From positions 2,734,528 through 2,798,527 of the forward strand of contig NZ_LR130760.1 in NCBI RefSeq assembly GCF_900625095.1: 64,000 bases of DNA, in the 5' to 3' direction. The notes under the pieces are model-generated. The model was not told the DNA's origin. It ran no database searches and saw only the letters and a list, made by a program, of their open reading frames with translations. Numbering within the stretch: position 1 is the stretch's first letter; the number at the start of each line of letters is the position of its first letter. The stretch is from Acinetobacter ihumii (GTDB lineage Bacteria > Pseudomonadota > Gammaproteobacteria > Pseudomonadales > Moraxellaceae). The position numbers and the translations under genes are program-made. This document shows positions 17,162 to 26,722 of this stretch, piece by piece.

Positions 17162-17659
17162 TTACCACTGACGGCGACGTTTGGTGTGAATATAACTGGC
17201 AATCAAAAATCCAATGAAAACACCGACGCCCATGGTGGCGCCACCATAAAGGAACATTTGTGCACTACGTTCACTTTGTAAGACTTGAACCTGAACCAGC
17301 AAATTATCATTTTTGAGTTGTAATTCCTGATTTTGAGTCAATGCATCCAGATTGGCTTGTTCCAGTTGTTTCAGTCGGCCTTCCTGATCTTTGACCAAAG
17401 CCTTAATTTTATTATCTTGCTCAGCTTTGGCTTTGGCAATTTGTTCGGCTGTCAGTGGTTTAGCTTGAGCATTGGGATCAACAACAGCACCATTAGTGGC
17501 AGGCACAGCTTTGGCAGGTGCATTAGTCGTCGCTGCTGCGGTGACAGGTGCTGTCGCAGGTGTAGTCGCTGCTACTGTGGTGCTCGGTGCAGGTTCCACC
17601 GCCCAAACGGTTGAACAGAGTAATGATAAACCAATAAGCACTTTTGAGATGGTGGACAT
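17162..17659 (-). CDS. Exported coiled-coil protein with C-terminal membrane anchor
   Basis: Function unknown. The 165-aa product has a Sec signal peptide (STVWA cleavage region near residue 20). An Ala/Thr/Pro-rich low-complexity stretch follows (about 22-65), then a coiled coil (about 75-130, Leu/Gln heptads). It ends with one transmembrane helix and a basic tail (HTKRRRQW). This layout resembles the coiled-coil/membrane tail of YgiM-like proteins, but no SH3 domain is present. It stops 4 bp after yciI on the same strand and is probably cotranscribed with yciI and yciB. Confidence 0.75.
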   Translation of the reverse strand: MSTISKVLIGLSLLCSTVWAVEPAPSTTVAATTPATAPVTAAATTNAPAKAVPATNGAVVDPNAQAKPLTAEQIAKAKAEQDNKIKALVKDQEGRLKQLEQANLDALTQNQELQLKNDNLLVQVQVLQSERSAQMFLYGGATMGVGVFIGFLIASYIHTKRRRQW

Positions 17660-17663
17660 AATT

Positions 17664-17966
17664 TTACTCTTTCGGGAAGGCTTTATTGAAAGGCTTCACT
17701 TCAATGTTTGCATAAACGCCTTCGAGTAGAAAAGGTTCATCTTTGAGCCATGCATTGAGAGCTTCGCGGCTGTCAAAATCAACGATCAGGGTACTGCCGT
17801 AAAAACCTGCTTGCGGATTGGCAGGATCTTTGGGCATGGCACCAGCGACAATCAGACGACCTTCATCGTCCAGCTTTTGTAGGCGTTCCAGATGTTGAGG
17901 ACGGACAGCTAAACGTTTTTCTACCGTTCCGTCGTGGTCGGTACAGGTGACGACAAATAATGGCAT
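17664..17966 (-). CDS. yciI: YciI-family protein
   Basis: A 100-aa YciI/YCII-fold protein. The conserved His near residue 24 in VRPQHLERL and the Asp in KDEPFLLEGVY near residue 77 form the usual putative catalytic pair. The fold is related to dimeric alpha-beta barrels. Biological role is unknown in the family. It sits next to yciB, as in many gammaproteobacteria. Confidence 0.9.
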   Translation of the reverse strand: MPLFVVTCTDHDGTVEKRLAVRPQHLERLQKLDDEGRLIVAGAMPKDPANPQAGFYGSTLIVDFDSREALNAWLKDEPFLLEGVYANIEVKPFNKAFPKE

Positions 17967-17997
17967 GGTGCAATCTCAGTGGTTCGTTTTAAGCAGG

Positions 17998-18612
17998 TTA
18001 AGCATCTGGTGATTTAAAGTATTTACGCAACACAATAAACTGAATAATGATAAAGGAAAACATCACAATCATGTCACCAAAAGCGGTAAATTCACCCCAA
18101 TATTTGCCCTGCATAAAAATAAAAGCAAAAAAGAAATGCAGCAATGACATCACCACAAACATGCCTGCCCAAGCAAAGTTCAGATTTTTCCAGCCATTTG
18201 CATTGAGTTCAAAAATAGGCCCAAATAAACGTTGAATCAGCGGTTTCTTATCTTTACTGAACATAGGTGAAAGTAAAAATGCCCCTGCAAAAATCAGATT
18301 GAGAATCACCGCTTTTAAGCGAATATAAAAATCATCACTGAGCATGAGGGTAATACCACCGAAAATCACGGTCATAAACAGCACAATCCACTGTTGTTTT
18401 TCCAGACGAAATTTTTGGGTGATGAACAAACCACCATAGATGATCAGCATGGCAATGATCAGACCTGTGGTCGCCACCAAAATATTATTATTATCGACTC
18501 CCCCTGCGGAACCGATCAACTGTAACAGTGGATGCTGAGTATCTTTGGGGTCGACGGTTTTATATAAATAAAAGAAAATAATGAGGGGCACAAAGTCTAA
18601 AAGTGCTTTCAT
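17998..18612 (-). CDS. yciB: Inner membrane-spanning protein YciB (septation protein A family)
   Basis: A 204-aa polytopic membrane protein starting MKALLDFVPLIIFF, the family N-terminus. It has about five transmembrane segments and the conserved NLNFAWAGMFV-type segment near residue 145. Members influence septation and envelope synthesis. The open frame extends to 18720, but those residues are not family-like and overlap the divergent rnm gene. The ATG at 18612 is therefore used. Confidence 0.93.
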   Translation of the reverse strand: MKALLDFVPLIIFFYLYKTVDPKDTQHPLLQLIGSAGGVDNNNILVATTGLIIAMLIIYGGLFITQKFRLEKQQWIVLFMTVIFGGITLMLSDDFYIRLKAVILNLIFAGAFLLSPMFSKDKKPLIQRLFGPIFELNANGWKNLNFAWAGMFVVMSLLHFFFAFIFMQGKYWGEFTAFGDMIVMFSFIIIQFIVLRKYFKSPDA

Positions 18613-18656
18613 GTTAGAGTATCTAAACTGGATCAACGAAGTGGCATAGTATAAAG

Positions 18657-19508
18657 ATGCAAGGCATAGATTTACATACACACAGCAATATTTCTGATGG
18701 AACTTTGTCACCAGATGCATTGGTCACATTGGCAGTCGAGTGTGGACTGCATACGCTGGCCTTGACTGATCATGACACCATGGATGGCGTCGATTTAATT
18801 CGAAAATCCGCTCAAGCATATGATATTAAGATCATTTCTGGCGTAGAAATTTCGAGTCAATGGTCGCGACCTGCTACAAAAAAAACTTATGGGGTGCATA
18901 TTGTGGCACTGGATATGCAACAACCTGAACCCTTACTGGATGCGCTTGAGATACAAAAAAAGATCCGTGCAGAACGTGCCAAACAAATTTGCCAGTTACT
19001 TCAAGGCTGTATTGGGCAGGATATCTATCAAGATGTGTTGGCTTTAGTGGATGGTGAGCCTGATCGTATTACTCGAACTCATATTGCCAAAACCCTAGTG
19101 AACAAGGGTATTGTTTCACGTCCACAACAAGCTTTTGATCGGTTTTTAAAAGAAGGAAAACGTGCTTTTGTAAAGTTTGATGGTCTGAGTTTGGCAGAGA
19201 CGATTCAGATTATTCACCAGAGTCAGGGCTATGCAGTATTGGCGCATCCGACCCGTTATGATTTATCGGCAACCAATGTTCGTTATTTGATCGAATTGTT
19301 TGCGCAACTTCAAGGCGATGCGGTTGAATTACCGCCAAGTAGTGAGGCTTTATCGACACGGCATATGGTCGATCGTATGGTTGAACAGTTCAATTTAAAA
19401 GTCTCAATTGGCAGTGATTTCCACGGGGATAATATGCCATGGATTAAACTGGGGAATACGCCTGTGCCTAAAGCAGGGCAGCAGGGAATTTGGAACGCGT
19501 TTAGATAA
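18657..19508 (+). CDS. rnm: PHP-domain 5'-3' exoribonuclease RNase AM (YciV/TrpH)
   Basis: A 283-aa polymerase-and-histidinol-phosphatase domain protein. Metal ligands are visible in DLHTHSNISDG (residues 5-15), LTDHDTMDG, GVEIS, VLAHPTR and SDFHGDN. In E. coli this family trims 5' ends of 5S, 16S and 23S rRNA and degrades short oligonucleotides. It is divergent from yciB, as in E. coli. It ends four bases before the convergent LysR gene. Confidence 0.9.
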   Translation: MQGIDLHTHSNISDGTLSPDALVTLAVECGLHTLALTDHDTMDGVDLIRKSAQAYDIKIISGVEISSQWSRPATKKTYGVHIVALDMQQPEPLLDALEIQKKIRAERAKQICQLLQGCIGQDIYQDVLALVDGEPDRITRTHIAKTLVNKGIVSRPQQAFDRFLKEGKRAFVKFDGLSLAETIQIIHQSQGYAVLAHPTRYDLSATNVRYLIELFAQLQGDAVELPPSSEALSTRHMVDRMVEQFNLKVSIGSDFHGDNMPWIKLGNTPVPKAGQQGIWNAFR

Positions 19509-19512
19509 CAGT

Positions 19513-20430
19513 TTAATCTGTTTTATCGTCATACCATGGGTATTTAGTTTGAAAGTAATGGTTTAAGTATTCTAAGAAGAATTGGACTTTGGATGGAACA
19601 AGCTTGCGATTTGGCCATACTGCATAAATCGAAGTAGATTCGACTGGATAATTTTGAAGAACCTGAACCAGTCTACCTGAGGCTAAATCATCCGCGATAT
19701 GCCAGATCGAGTGATTGGATATGCCTAATCCAGATAAAGATGCTTGTCTGAGCGCTTCACCAGAATTTGTTGTAAAATATCCATTGACACGGATTTTTTG
19801 ATATTCAGCATTTTCATCAAGCAAATGCCAATGATCAGTTAAACCATTTTCATGTTGTTGTAAAAGACATCGATGCGTTGCCAATTCAGATGGGGTCTGA
19901 GGAAAACCGTATTTTTGCAGATAATCTGGAGATGCACACAATAAGCGTTTATTTAAGCTTAATGGTTTTGCAATGAAGCTTGAGTCTTTCAACTGCCCAA
20001 TTCTAATCGCCAAATCCATGCCATATTTAATGAGGTCAATATTTTGGTCATTTAAATCCAGATAAATTTTTAGTTCAGGATGTAAAAGAGAAAACTCAGC
20101 AATAATGGCCGTTAAAATCTTTGTTCCAAAAGTTGAAGATGTGGTGATTCTGAGCGTTCCATTGAGTGTATGGTCTTGGAATTTTAAAGACTGTTGTACG
20201 TTTAAAAACTCAGAAATCCAGTGACGACCATGCTCAATAAGTATTTTACCTTCTTCTGTCAGATTTAATTTTCTTGTCGTTCGATGAAATAAACGTAGCT
20301 GTAGATTGTTCTCTAATCGCTGAATCCTTTGGCTGGCGACAGATACCGAAATATTGGCCTCCTGTGCAGCTTTACTGATTGAGCCAAGATCTGCAACCCG
20401 AATAAAAAATTGAAAATCTTCTGTATTCAT
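19513..20430 (-). CDS. LysR-family transcriptional regulator
   Basis: A 305-aa LysR regulator. The N-terminal winged helix-turn-helix reads DLGSISKAAQEANISVSVASQRIQ-like over residues 13-36. The effector-binding domain starts near residue 90 (GTLRITTSSTFG). Subfamily features (RLFHRTTRKLNLTEEG) match the group that controls oxidoreductases and efflux. It is divergently transcribed from the aldo/keto reductase at 20534 with a 103-bp shared gap. It most likely controls that gene and itself (inference). Confidence 0.88.
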   Translation of the reverse strand: MNTEDFQFFIRVADLGSISKAAQEANISVSVASQRIQRLENNLQLRLFHRTTRKLNLTEEGKILIEHGRHWISEFLNVQQSLKFQDHTLNGTLRITTSSTFGTKILTAIIAEFSLLHPELKIYLDLNDQNIDLIKYGMDLAIRIGQLKDSSFIAKPLSLNKRLLCASPDYLQKYGFPQTPSELATHRCLLQQHENGLTDHWHLLDENAEYQKIRVNGYFTTNSGEALRQASLSGLGISNHSIWHIADDLASGRLVQVLQNYPVESTSIYAVWPNRKLVPSKVQFFLEYLNHYFQTKYPWYDDKTD

Positions 20431-20533
20431 TATCAGTAAAATCAGAAAAGTATTTCTTGATTATCATGGTTTTTTTGAAAATAGCATAGCGATATTGTGT
20501 ACTTCATGAGATAAACAATCTTGGAGTAAAGAA

Positions 20534-21595
20534 ATGAAATATCATTTTTTAGGAAACTCGGGTTTAAAAGTTTCTGAACTGGGTTTTGGTGCAGGAACTT
20601 TAGGTGGAAAAGGGCAACTTTTTTCTGCTTGGGGACAACCCAGTCAAACCGAAGCTAATCGTATGATCCAGATGTGTTTGGATGCAGGAATTAATTTCTT
20701 TGATACTGCCGATGTATATTCCGATGGTGAGTCTGAAAAAATGTTGGGTAAGGCATTAACCTTACATAGAAAAAATACAATTATTTCCACTAAAGTCGGT
20801 ATTCGAAACTCAGATGAATTGAATAAGGCTGGTTTTAGTCGCAGCTATTTGCAATATGCTGTTGAGCAATCTTTAAAGCGCTTGGGAACAGATTATATTG
20901 ATGTCTTGCAGCTCCATCAATTTGATAGCTTTACTTCACTGCATCAATTGATGAAAACACTGGATGAATTGGTACGTAGTGGAAAGGTACGTTATATTGG
21001 CGTTTCAAATTTTTCAGGTTGGCAATTAATGAAGGCACAAGCTATTGCTGATCAGTATGGTTATGAAAAGTTTGTGGTCAATCAGGTTTACTATTCATTG
21101 ATTGGTCGGGATTATGAATGGGAGTTAATGCCCTTAAATGATGATCAACACATCGGTGCTGTGGTCTGGAGTCCATTAGGTTGGGGGCGTTTAACAGGAA
21201 AATTTGATCGACAACACCCGATTCCTGCTGAAAGTCGTTTGCATGATACTGCTCAATTTGCACCGCCTGTCAATGAAGATCATTTATATCAAGTGATTGA
21301 TGCTTTGAAAGAAATTTCAGAAGAAACAGGTTATACCATTCCTCAAATTTCTTTGAACTGGTTATTGCAGCGACCAACGATATCAAGTGTCTTAATTGGT
21401 GCGCGAAATGAAAAACAACTGAAAGATAACCTCGCTGCCAAAGATATTCAGTTATCTACTGAACATATGCAAAGATTAAATCAGGTCAGTGCGATTTATC
21501 CAGTTTATCCTTATTATCCGTATTGGAACGGACAATTTTCAGAACGCTTTAAAGCACTGGTTGATTCTCAATTTGTGAATAACCTATCTGGATAA
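20534..21595 (+). CDS. Aldo/keto reductase
   Basis: A 353-aa (alpha/beta)8 NADPH-dependent oxidoreductase. The tetrad is visible: Asp and Tyr in FFDTADVYSDGES (near residues 57-62), Lys in IISTKVGI near 90 and His in VLQLHQFDS near 130. SNFSGWQ and the C-terminal SVLIGARNEKQL contribute cofactor binding. The long form is of the YajO/Tas type. A GGAG ribosome site precedes the ATG. The substrate is unknown. Confidence 0.9.
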   Translation: MKYHFLGNSGLKVSELGFGAGTLGGKGQLFSAWGQPSQTEANRMIQMCLDAGINFFDTADVYSDGESEKMLGKALTLHRKNTIISTKVGIRNSDELNKAGFSRSYLQYAVEQSLKRLGTDYIDVLQLHQFDSFTSLHQLMKTLDELVRSGKVRYIGVSNFSGWQLMKAQAIADQYGYEKFVVNQVYYSLIGRDYEWELMPLNDDQHIGAVVWSPLGWGRLTGKFDRQHPIPAESRLHDTAQFAPPVNEDHLYQVIDALKEISEETGYTIPQISLNWLLQRPTISSVLIGARNEKQLKDNLAAKDIQLSTEHMQRLNQVSAIYPVYPYYPYWNGQFSERFKALVDSQFVNNLSG

Positions 21596-21676
21596 TTGAT
21601 TAATAAATGAGCAAATAAAGATCATATTTAACAAATTTTGAATTCTTATGCTGATAGCGTTTTATTTAATTTAACA

Positions 21677-22588
21677 TTAAAGCAAATTATGGTCCTGTGC
21701 CTGAATGGGTGGTGGAGTCGGTCGACCTAAAGTGCCCAATAATTCAATTTCAATCAAGCGTACCATCGAGTCGAGTGGTAGATCATTACTTTGTGTACCA
21801 AACGGCTCCTCAATTTCAGAACTAAGGGCGTCTAGTCCCAAAAAGGTATAGGTCAATATTCCAACTAACAGCGGTGTACCTAAACCTAAAATTGGTCCTA
21901 CGCTAAAAGGCAACATAAAACAAAAAAAGAACACCGTGCGATTCAACAACACGGAATAAGCAAAGGGAATCGGGGTATTGGCAATTCGGTCGCAACCCGT
22001 CTGAACCAGACTCAGTTCGGTGACATAACGGTTTAACTGGGTGTATATAATGTCACTAATTTCGCCTTCTTTGAGTGATTGCATCAACTCCCATTGAATC
22101 AGGCTTAAGGTGTATTGTGGTGCATTATGTTGTTGATAAAGTTGAGTCAATGCCTGTTGGCTCATGCCTGTGGTTTCTGTCAGCTCCGTTGGATGCGCCG
22201 TTTGATGACGTAAGCGATCACGTAATACATTGGCAAATACAATGACATGCTGAATAATTCGTTCACGTCGCCCTTGAGGAAGAAGACGACAGTCCCGATC
22301 AAAATGCCGTGCATTAGCAATTAACGCGCCCCAGAGTTTACGACCCTCCCACCAACGGTCATAACAGGCATTATTTTTAAAGCCTAAGAATATCGAAAGT
22401 ACCACACCAATTAAGGTAAAACCCACCAATGGTAATTCTGGAAAATGATAAATCTGGGTATATTCAAGCCCGCCCACAATTGCAGAAAGCAGCATGACTA
22501 CCCCTAGCGCAGGTAAAATTTTAGGTAAAATCGTTCCGCGCCAAGAAAACAGTAGCTTTATGATATCAGTTTGGTCGCGTACAATCAT
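21677..22588 (-). CDS. Bestrophin-family ion channel protein
   Basis: A 303-aa membrane protein of the bestrophin/UPF0187 (YneE) family. It begins MIVRDQTDIIKLLFSWRGTI. It has two N-terminal transmembrane segments, the NACYDRWWEGRKLWG motif near residues 72-86, and two more membrane segments around 205-245. It ends with GLDALSSEIEEPFG. Bacterial bestrophins form pentameric ion channels. The physiological role here is unknown. Confidence 0.9.
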   Translation of the reverse strand: MIVRDQTDIIKLLFSWRGTILPKILPALGVVMLLSAIVGGLEYTQIYHFPELPLVGFTLIGVVLSIFLGFKNNACYDRWWEGRKLWGALIANARHFDRDCRLLPQGRRERIIQHVIVFANVLRDRLRHQTAHPTELTETTGMSQQALTQLYQQHNAPQYTLSLIQWELMQSLKEGEISDIIYTQLNRYVTELSLVQTGCDRIANTPIPFAYSVLLNRTVFFFCFMLPFSVGPILGLGTPLLVGILTYTFLGLDALSSEIEEPFGTQSNDLPLDSMVRLIEIELLGTLGRPTPPPIQAQDHNLL

Positions 22589-22663
22589 GATTCAACAGGC
22601 ATTGATTTTTTTTATGATCTTTACCACTTGGTCAAGCTTTGTCAATACAATTGCAACATGATT

Positions 22664-23365
22664 TTATACATTGAGCAGTTGTTGTTCAGCAAATGAAAAG
22701 GTGGCATGTCTCGCTATAATAATATGATCAATCAGTTTGATTTCGACCGATTCACAAGCGCGCTTTAACTGTTCTGTAATCTCAATATCCTGAGGAGACG
22801 GTTGAACATCTCCAAAAGGATGATTATGGGCAATCACAATAAAACTGGCATGCTGTTGAATGGCATAGCGCAAAGTTTGCTTGATTGAGATACTACAAAA
22901 ATTAGTTGAACCAAAAAACAACTTTTTGAAATGTAATTTACCTAACTGACTGTCTAAACACAAAACTGCAAACACTTCCTGAGTTTCACCTTGTAACTCA
23001 TAACGTAGATAATCCTGTACCAGTTGCGATGAGTCCAAATTTAAGCGGTCTTGCTGAAAATGATGACTCAGATAGCGTCGACCTAGTTCTTTGACGGCCA
23101 TTAATTGTGAATATTTAGTCGCGCCCAGACCATGAAACTGGCAAAGTTCCTCCTGAGAGGCATCAAACACAGCATTAAGGCTTCCAAAATGCTGAATCAG
23201 TAGTCGGGCTAACTCAACTGCGGAATGTTGTCTGGAACCTGAGCGAAGAAAAATCGCCAATAATTCGGCATCAGATAAGCTGCTTGCCCCTTGCTCCAAT
23301 AATCGTTCACGAGGTCGTTCCTGTTGAGGCCATGCTTTAATCGATTGTTTAATAGATTGATTCAT
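22664..23365 (-). CDS. radC: RadC-family JAB-domain protein
   Basis: A 233-aa protein with an N-terminal helix-hairpin-helix-like part and a C-terminal JAB/MPN metalloprotease-like domain. The metal motif reads HNHPFGDVQPSPQD near residue 177. The N-terminus (PRERLLEQGASSLSDAELLAI) is the family hallmark. The name refers to DNA repair, but the true function is unsettled. The frame extends to 23464, but the ATG at 23365 gives the family start. It is divergent from coaBC, a common arrangement. Confidence 0.92.
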   Translation of the reverse strand: MNQSIKQSIKAWPQQERPRERLLEQGASSLSDAELLAIFLRSGSRQHSAVELARLLIQHFGSLNAVFDASQEELCQFHGLGATKYSQLMAVKELGRRYLSHHFQQDRLNLDSSQLVQDYLRYELQGETQEVFAVLCLDSQLGKLHFKKLFFGSTNFCSISIKQTLRYAIQQHASFIVIAHNHPFGDVQPSPQDIEITEQLKRACESVEIKLIDHIIIARHATFSFAEQQLLNV

Positions 23366-23439
23366 TATAAGGTCACTTATTACGATTATTTTAATTTTGA
23401 TTTCATAGCCAATCACTTGGGTATGTGCGTATTTAATGC

Positions 23440-23445
23440 TATTGT
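23440..23445 (+). promoter_or_regulatory. Extended -10 promoter candidate for coaBC
   Basis: TGC followed by TATTGT lies 32 bases before the GTG start of coaBC, in the shared radC-coaBC control region. No clear -35 is seen. Confidence 0.38.
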
Positions 23446-23477
23446 GAGCGCCACTGCAACACATAGGTCATCTATTT

Positions 23478-24734
23478 GTGAGCTTCGATTTAAGTGTTAT
23501 TCCTCATAAAAACATTATTCTAGCTGTGACTGGCGGCATTGCGGCTTATAAAAGTGCGATTATTGTTCGTCGTCTCAAAGACTATGGTTTTAATGTGCGC
23601 GTGGTCATGACGCATGGCGCGCAGGCATTTATCACTCCACTCACTTTTCAGGCACTTTCAGGCAATCCAGTGCATACCGAATTGCTGGATCCTGAAGCCG
23701 AAGCGGGAATGGGGCATATTGAGCTGGCGCGTTGGGCAGATTTGGTTCTGGTCGCACCTGCAAGCTGCGATACGCTGGCAAAATTTGCGCATGGTTTAGC
23801 AGACGATTTACTCAGTACTTTGTATCTAGCGACGAAAGCCCCTGTTTGGGTTGCACCCGCCATGAATCAGCAAATGTGGGCAGCAAAAGCGACGCAGCGT
23901 AATTTGCAGATGTTGGTTGAAGATGGCGTGCATGTGATTATGCCTGATGCAGGTTCGCAAGCCTGTGGAGATGTAGGTTTAGGACGTATGCCTGAACCTG
24001 AACAACTGGCGTATCAAGTCCGTGAATATTTCCATAAAGCGCAACGCGCCATTGCAGAAAAATTTGGTTTATTGGCTGGCAAGCATGTCGTGATTACTGC
24101 TGGCCCTACACGCGAAGCGATTGATCCAGTGCGTTATATTTCTAATCACAGTACAGGGAAAATGGGCTTCTCGCTTGCCGCAGCCTGTTATGCAGCAGGT
24201 GCTAAAGTCACCCTAATTGCAGGCCCTGTAACCTTAGATACACCAAACGGTGTAAAACGGGTCAATGTTGCTTCAGCCGTGCAAATGCTGGATGCGAGTC
24301 TGCAAACCTTGAATGAAGGTTGTGATATTTTTATCGCAACGGCTGCGGTGGCAGATTATCGTGTGGCACAGGTGGCGGAACAAAAAATTAAAAAATCAGG
24401 TGATGAACTTGATGTTTCTCTGGTGAAGAATCCTGATATTGTTGCGACCATTGCACAGCAACAGCAGCGTCCATTTATGGTGGGATTTGCTGCGGAAACT
24501 CAAAATGTTGAGGAATATGCAGCAGGAAAACTGGTGGCGAAAAAACTGGATATGATTGCTTGTAACGATGTATCACGTAAAGACATTGGTTTTGCTTCTG
24601 ATGAAAATGCCATGACGGTATTTTTTGCGCAAAGTTACCATATGAAAAAGCGTGAACTTGAAAAAGCCTCTAAACAAGAAATTTCGCAGCAATTGGTCGA
24701 AGCAATTGCGGATGCATTAAAGCGTAAAATTTAA
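23478..24734 (+). CDS. coaBC: Bifunctional phosphopantothenoylcysteine decarboxylase/synthetase CoaBC
   Basis: A 418-aa coenzyme A biosynthesis enzyme. It joins cysteine to phosphopantothenate (CoaB part) and decarboxylates the product (CoaC part). The N-terminal flavoprotein begins NIILAVTGGIAAYKSA. It carries the PAMNQQMW motif near residue 124 and the active Cys in SQACGDVG near 160. CoaB begins with VVITAGPTREAIDPVRYI near residue 204 and has the NHSTGKMG loop. The start is GTG with AGGT upstream. Confidence 0.95.
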   Translation: MSFDLSVIPHKNIILAVTGGIAAYKSAIIVRRLKDYGFNVRVVMTHGAQAFITPLTFQALSGNPVHTELLDPEAEAGMGHIELARWADLVLVAPASCDTLAKFAHGLADDLLSTLYLATKAPVWVAPAMNQQMWAAKATQRNLQMLVEDGVHVIMPDAGSQACGDVGLGRMPEPEQLAYQVREYFHKAQRAIAEKFGLLAGKHVVITAGPTREAIDPVRYISNHSTGKMGFSLAAACYAAGAKVTLIAGPVTLDTPNGVKRVNVASAVQMLDASLQTLNEGCDIFIATAAVADYRVAQVAEQKIKKSGDELDVSLVKNPDIVATIAQQQQRPFMVGFAAETQNVEEYAAGKLVAKKLDMIACNDVSRKDIGFASDENAMTVFFAQSYHMKKRELEKASKQEISQQLVEAIADALKRKI

Positions 24735-24774
24735 CTTGGTGGAATATAAAGGGTATATATCCTAATGCCCTTTA

Positions 24775-25254
24775 TTATTTTCTAATTTTTGCAACATAGA
24801 ACCATAACAATGTTCCAAATATGCCGCTGAATAGGCAGCCATAAAAAATCATAGAATAGGAAATCATATCCAAGAACGGGTTTTGCAAAATCCACGGATA
24901 GAAAAGGAACACATCATGATGCATAAAAGCATCTAGAAAAATATGACTAAAGCTGCCGATATAGGCACTAATAGCAGCCGTTTGCCATGAAACTTGCCAG
25001 TCTTTATATTTTATACTTTTCAATATGCATTGGCTGATCGGTTTGCCAATTAAGAAGGCAATTGTTCCAATCAGGCTTGCACCTAGTAGGTTATGGGTAT
25101 GGATGTGTAAATATTGCCAACTATAGATCAGTCCTAATAGTGGCTCAATATCCATTAATACTTGTGTACCTGCAAAAATCATAAAGCTAAAGCGTTGTTG
25201 TCCTATCGTTTTACAACAAACACCCACACCCAAATGTAAAGGAGTAAATGGCAT
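24775..25254 (-). CDS. Membrane protein of the DUF4184/YdjM-like metal-dependent hydrolase type
   Basis: A 159-aa polytopic membrane protein. It starts MPFTPLHLG, has an HTHN His pair near residue 52 and a second conserved site SHIFLDAFMHHD near residue 103. These His/Asp residues recall the membrane-bound putative metal-dependent hydrolases related to YdjM and DUF4184 proteins. Four or five membrane helices are likely. Function is not known. It is convergent with coaBC. Confidence 0.65.
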   Translation of the reverse strand: MPFTPLHLGVGVCCKTIGQQRFSFMIFAGTQVLMDIEPLLGLIYSWQYLHIHTHNLLGASLIGTIAFLIGKPISQCILKSIKYKDWQVSWQTAAISAYIGSFSHIFLDAFMHHDVFLFYPWILQNPFLDMISYSMIFYGCLFSGIFGTLLWFYVAKIRK

Positions 25255-25417
25255 GGTGGTTTCACTTTTTTATTATCGTAAAAACAATTATAGCTATTTT
25301 AAGAATATTGGGGACTTTTCAGTTTCGTAAATTATGAATGTTAACCAATCAAAATGATCGAATAGCTTTATAGTGAATATATGTAAATGACATATGATCC
25401 AATAAAAATCAGACAAT

Positions 25418-25447
25418 AAAAAAACCACCGAAATCGGTGGTTTTTAT
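25418..25447. terminator. Terminator of the rhodanese-grxC-secB operon
   Basis: A stem of CCACCG / CGGTGG with flanking A-run and T-run lies just after the secB stop on the minus strand. The run symmetry means it can work in both directions. Confidence 0.88.
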
Positions 25448-25457
25448 CGACCTAAGC

Positions 25458-25916
25458 TTAAGCCTGACCTTCAGCAACTGAAGCTTGAGCACGTTGCATA
25501 TTGGCTTCAAATTCAGCATCAAAGTTAATCGGTGTTAATAGCAATTGAGGGAAACTGCCTTTAGTAACCATATCATTCACTGCTTCGCGCAAGAATGGGA
25601 ACAGAATGTTTGGACAGTAAGCGCCTAAAATGTATGGAAGACGTTCTTCTTCAATGTTTTCAATCAGAAAAATACCTGCTTGAGTAACATCTACTATAAA
25701 TGCGGTCTCACCATCATTATTAGCCTGAACCACAACTTTTAATGAAACCTCAAAGTGTGTTGGATCAACTTTCTCAGCAGCAGACGAAAGATTGATATTC
25801 AACTCTGGTTGCCATTGCTTAGTAAATACATGCGCCCCAGGAACTTCAAATGAAATGTCTTTGGTATAAAGACGTTCTAAAGCGAGTTGTGGTTGAGTTT
25901 GTTGTTCTTCACTCAT
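25458..25916 (-). CDS. secB: Protein-export chaperone SecB
   Basis: A 152-aa cytoplasmic tetrameric chaperone that keeps preproteins unfolded and hands them to SecA. The family motifs [14 protein letters not shown] (about 16-29) and [16 protein letters not shown] segment (here [15 protein letters not shown], about 99-113) are visible. The acidic N-terminus and acidic C-terminal half are typical. It is the last gene of the conserved rhodanese-grxC-secB cluster. Confidence 0.96.
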   Translation of the reverse strand: MSEEQQTQPQLALERLYTKDISFEVPGAHVFTKQWQPELNINLSSAAEKVDPTHFEVSLKVVVQANNDGETAFIVDVTQAGIFLIENIEEERLPYILGAYCPNILFPFLREAVNDMVTKGSFPQLLLTPINFDAEFEANMQRAQASVAEGQA

Positions 25917-25945
25917 TCTTTTTTCCTTAACAATTTAAGCGAGTT

Positions 25946-26203
25946 TTAGCCCAGTAACGGGTCGAGTTTACCATCACGCTCTAAAGCATAAAGCTGGTCA
26001 AAACCACCAATAAACTGGTCATTAATAAAAATTTGAGGCACGGTACGATGATTGGTGCGTTGCATCAATTCGACACGTACTTCAGGTGCTTCATTGGATA
26101 AATTAATTTCTTTATACTCAACACCTTTACGCTCAAGAAGCTGTTTTGCACGGACACAATATGGACACATTGTGGTCGAATAAATTGTGATATTTGCAGA
26201 CAT
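25946..26203 (-). CDS. grxC: Glutaredoxin 3 (GrxC)
   Basis: An 85-aa glutaredoxin with the dithiol active site CPYC at residues 12-15, the TVPQIF cis-Pro loop and the GGFDQL glutathione-binding motif. It reduces disulfides with glutathione. The open frame continues upstream to 26329 inside the rhodanese gene. The family start MSANITIYS at 26203, with a GGAG ribosome site, is clear. It is 10 bp downstream of the rhodanese gene and 29 bp before secB. Confidence 0.95.
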   Translation of the reverse strand: MSANITIYSTTMCPYCVRAKQLLERKGVEYKEINLSNEAPEVRVELMQRTNHRTVPQIFINDQFIGGFDQLYALERDGKLDPLLG

Positions 26204-26213
26204 AAATTTCTCC

Positions 26214-26630
26214 TTAAGCTTTGGCTTTGCTTTTGACCAGAGGTAGACCTTGCGCTTTCCAGTTACTAATTCCGCCATCAAGACGATAACTGTCAGCATG
26301 ACCGACTTTCTGTAGCGCACTACCTGCAACCTGACCTAAATTACAAATGAATACCAATGGACGATCACTTGATTTTAACTCATCAACATGGCTGGTCAGT
26401 TGGCTATACGGGATATTACGGCTACCGCTGATATGACCTTCACGAAAATCACCCGCATCACGTAAATCAATCAACTGGGCATTTTTAGCTTTCACCAATA
26501 TCCCAAGGGATTGTGGGGAAATCTTGCGACCATTGCGTTGTCCTTCAAATACAAAGAACAGTACGATTAAAACAGCAAGAATTCCAAACAAAAAGGGGTG
26601 ATTCCCCATAAACTCTAACCAGCGTTCCAC
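26214..26630 (-). CDS. Membrane-anchored rhodanese-like protein (YibN type)
   Basis: A 138-aa protein with one N-terminal membrane helix (about 13-27) and a rhodanese domain. The domain has AQLIDLRDAGDFREGHI near residue 52 and a Cys in FICNLGQVAGSAL near residue 95. The Cys loop (CNLGQV) is like that of E. coli YibN, the neighbour of grxC-secB. A sulfurtransferase or protein-biogenesis role is possible but not shown. Confidence 0.88.
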   Translation of the reverse strand: MERWLEFMGNHPFLFGILAVLIVLFFVFEGQRNGRKISPQSLGILVKAKNAQLIDLRDAGDFREGHISGSRNIPYSQLTSHVDELKSSDRPLVFICNLGQVAGSALQKVGHADSYRLDGGISNWKAQGLPLVKSKAKA

Positions 26631-26722
26631 AAGTCACCTAATTCAGCTCAAAATTGACATCGAGTATAGCTCATATACATGGTGATCAAAATCACCAGTT
26701 CAAGGGTAATGTTGCGAGAAAA

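Noticed and set aside
17333..17729. Plus-strand Ala/Cys-rich frames opposite the exported coiled-coil protein
   Set aside because: Antisense artefacts of an Ala/Thr/Pro-rich low-complexity stretch.
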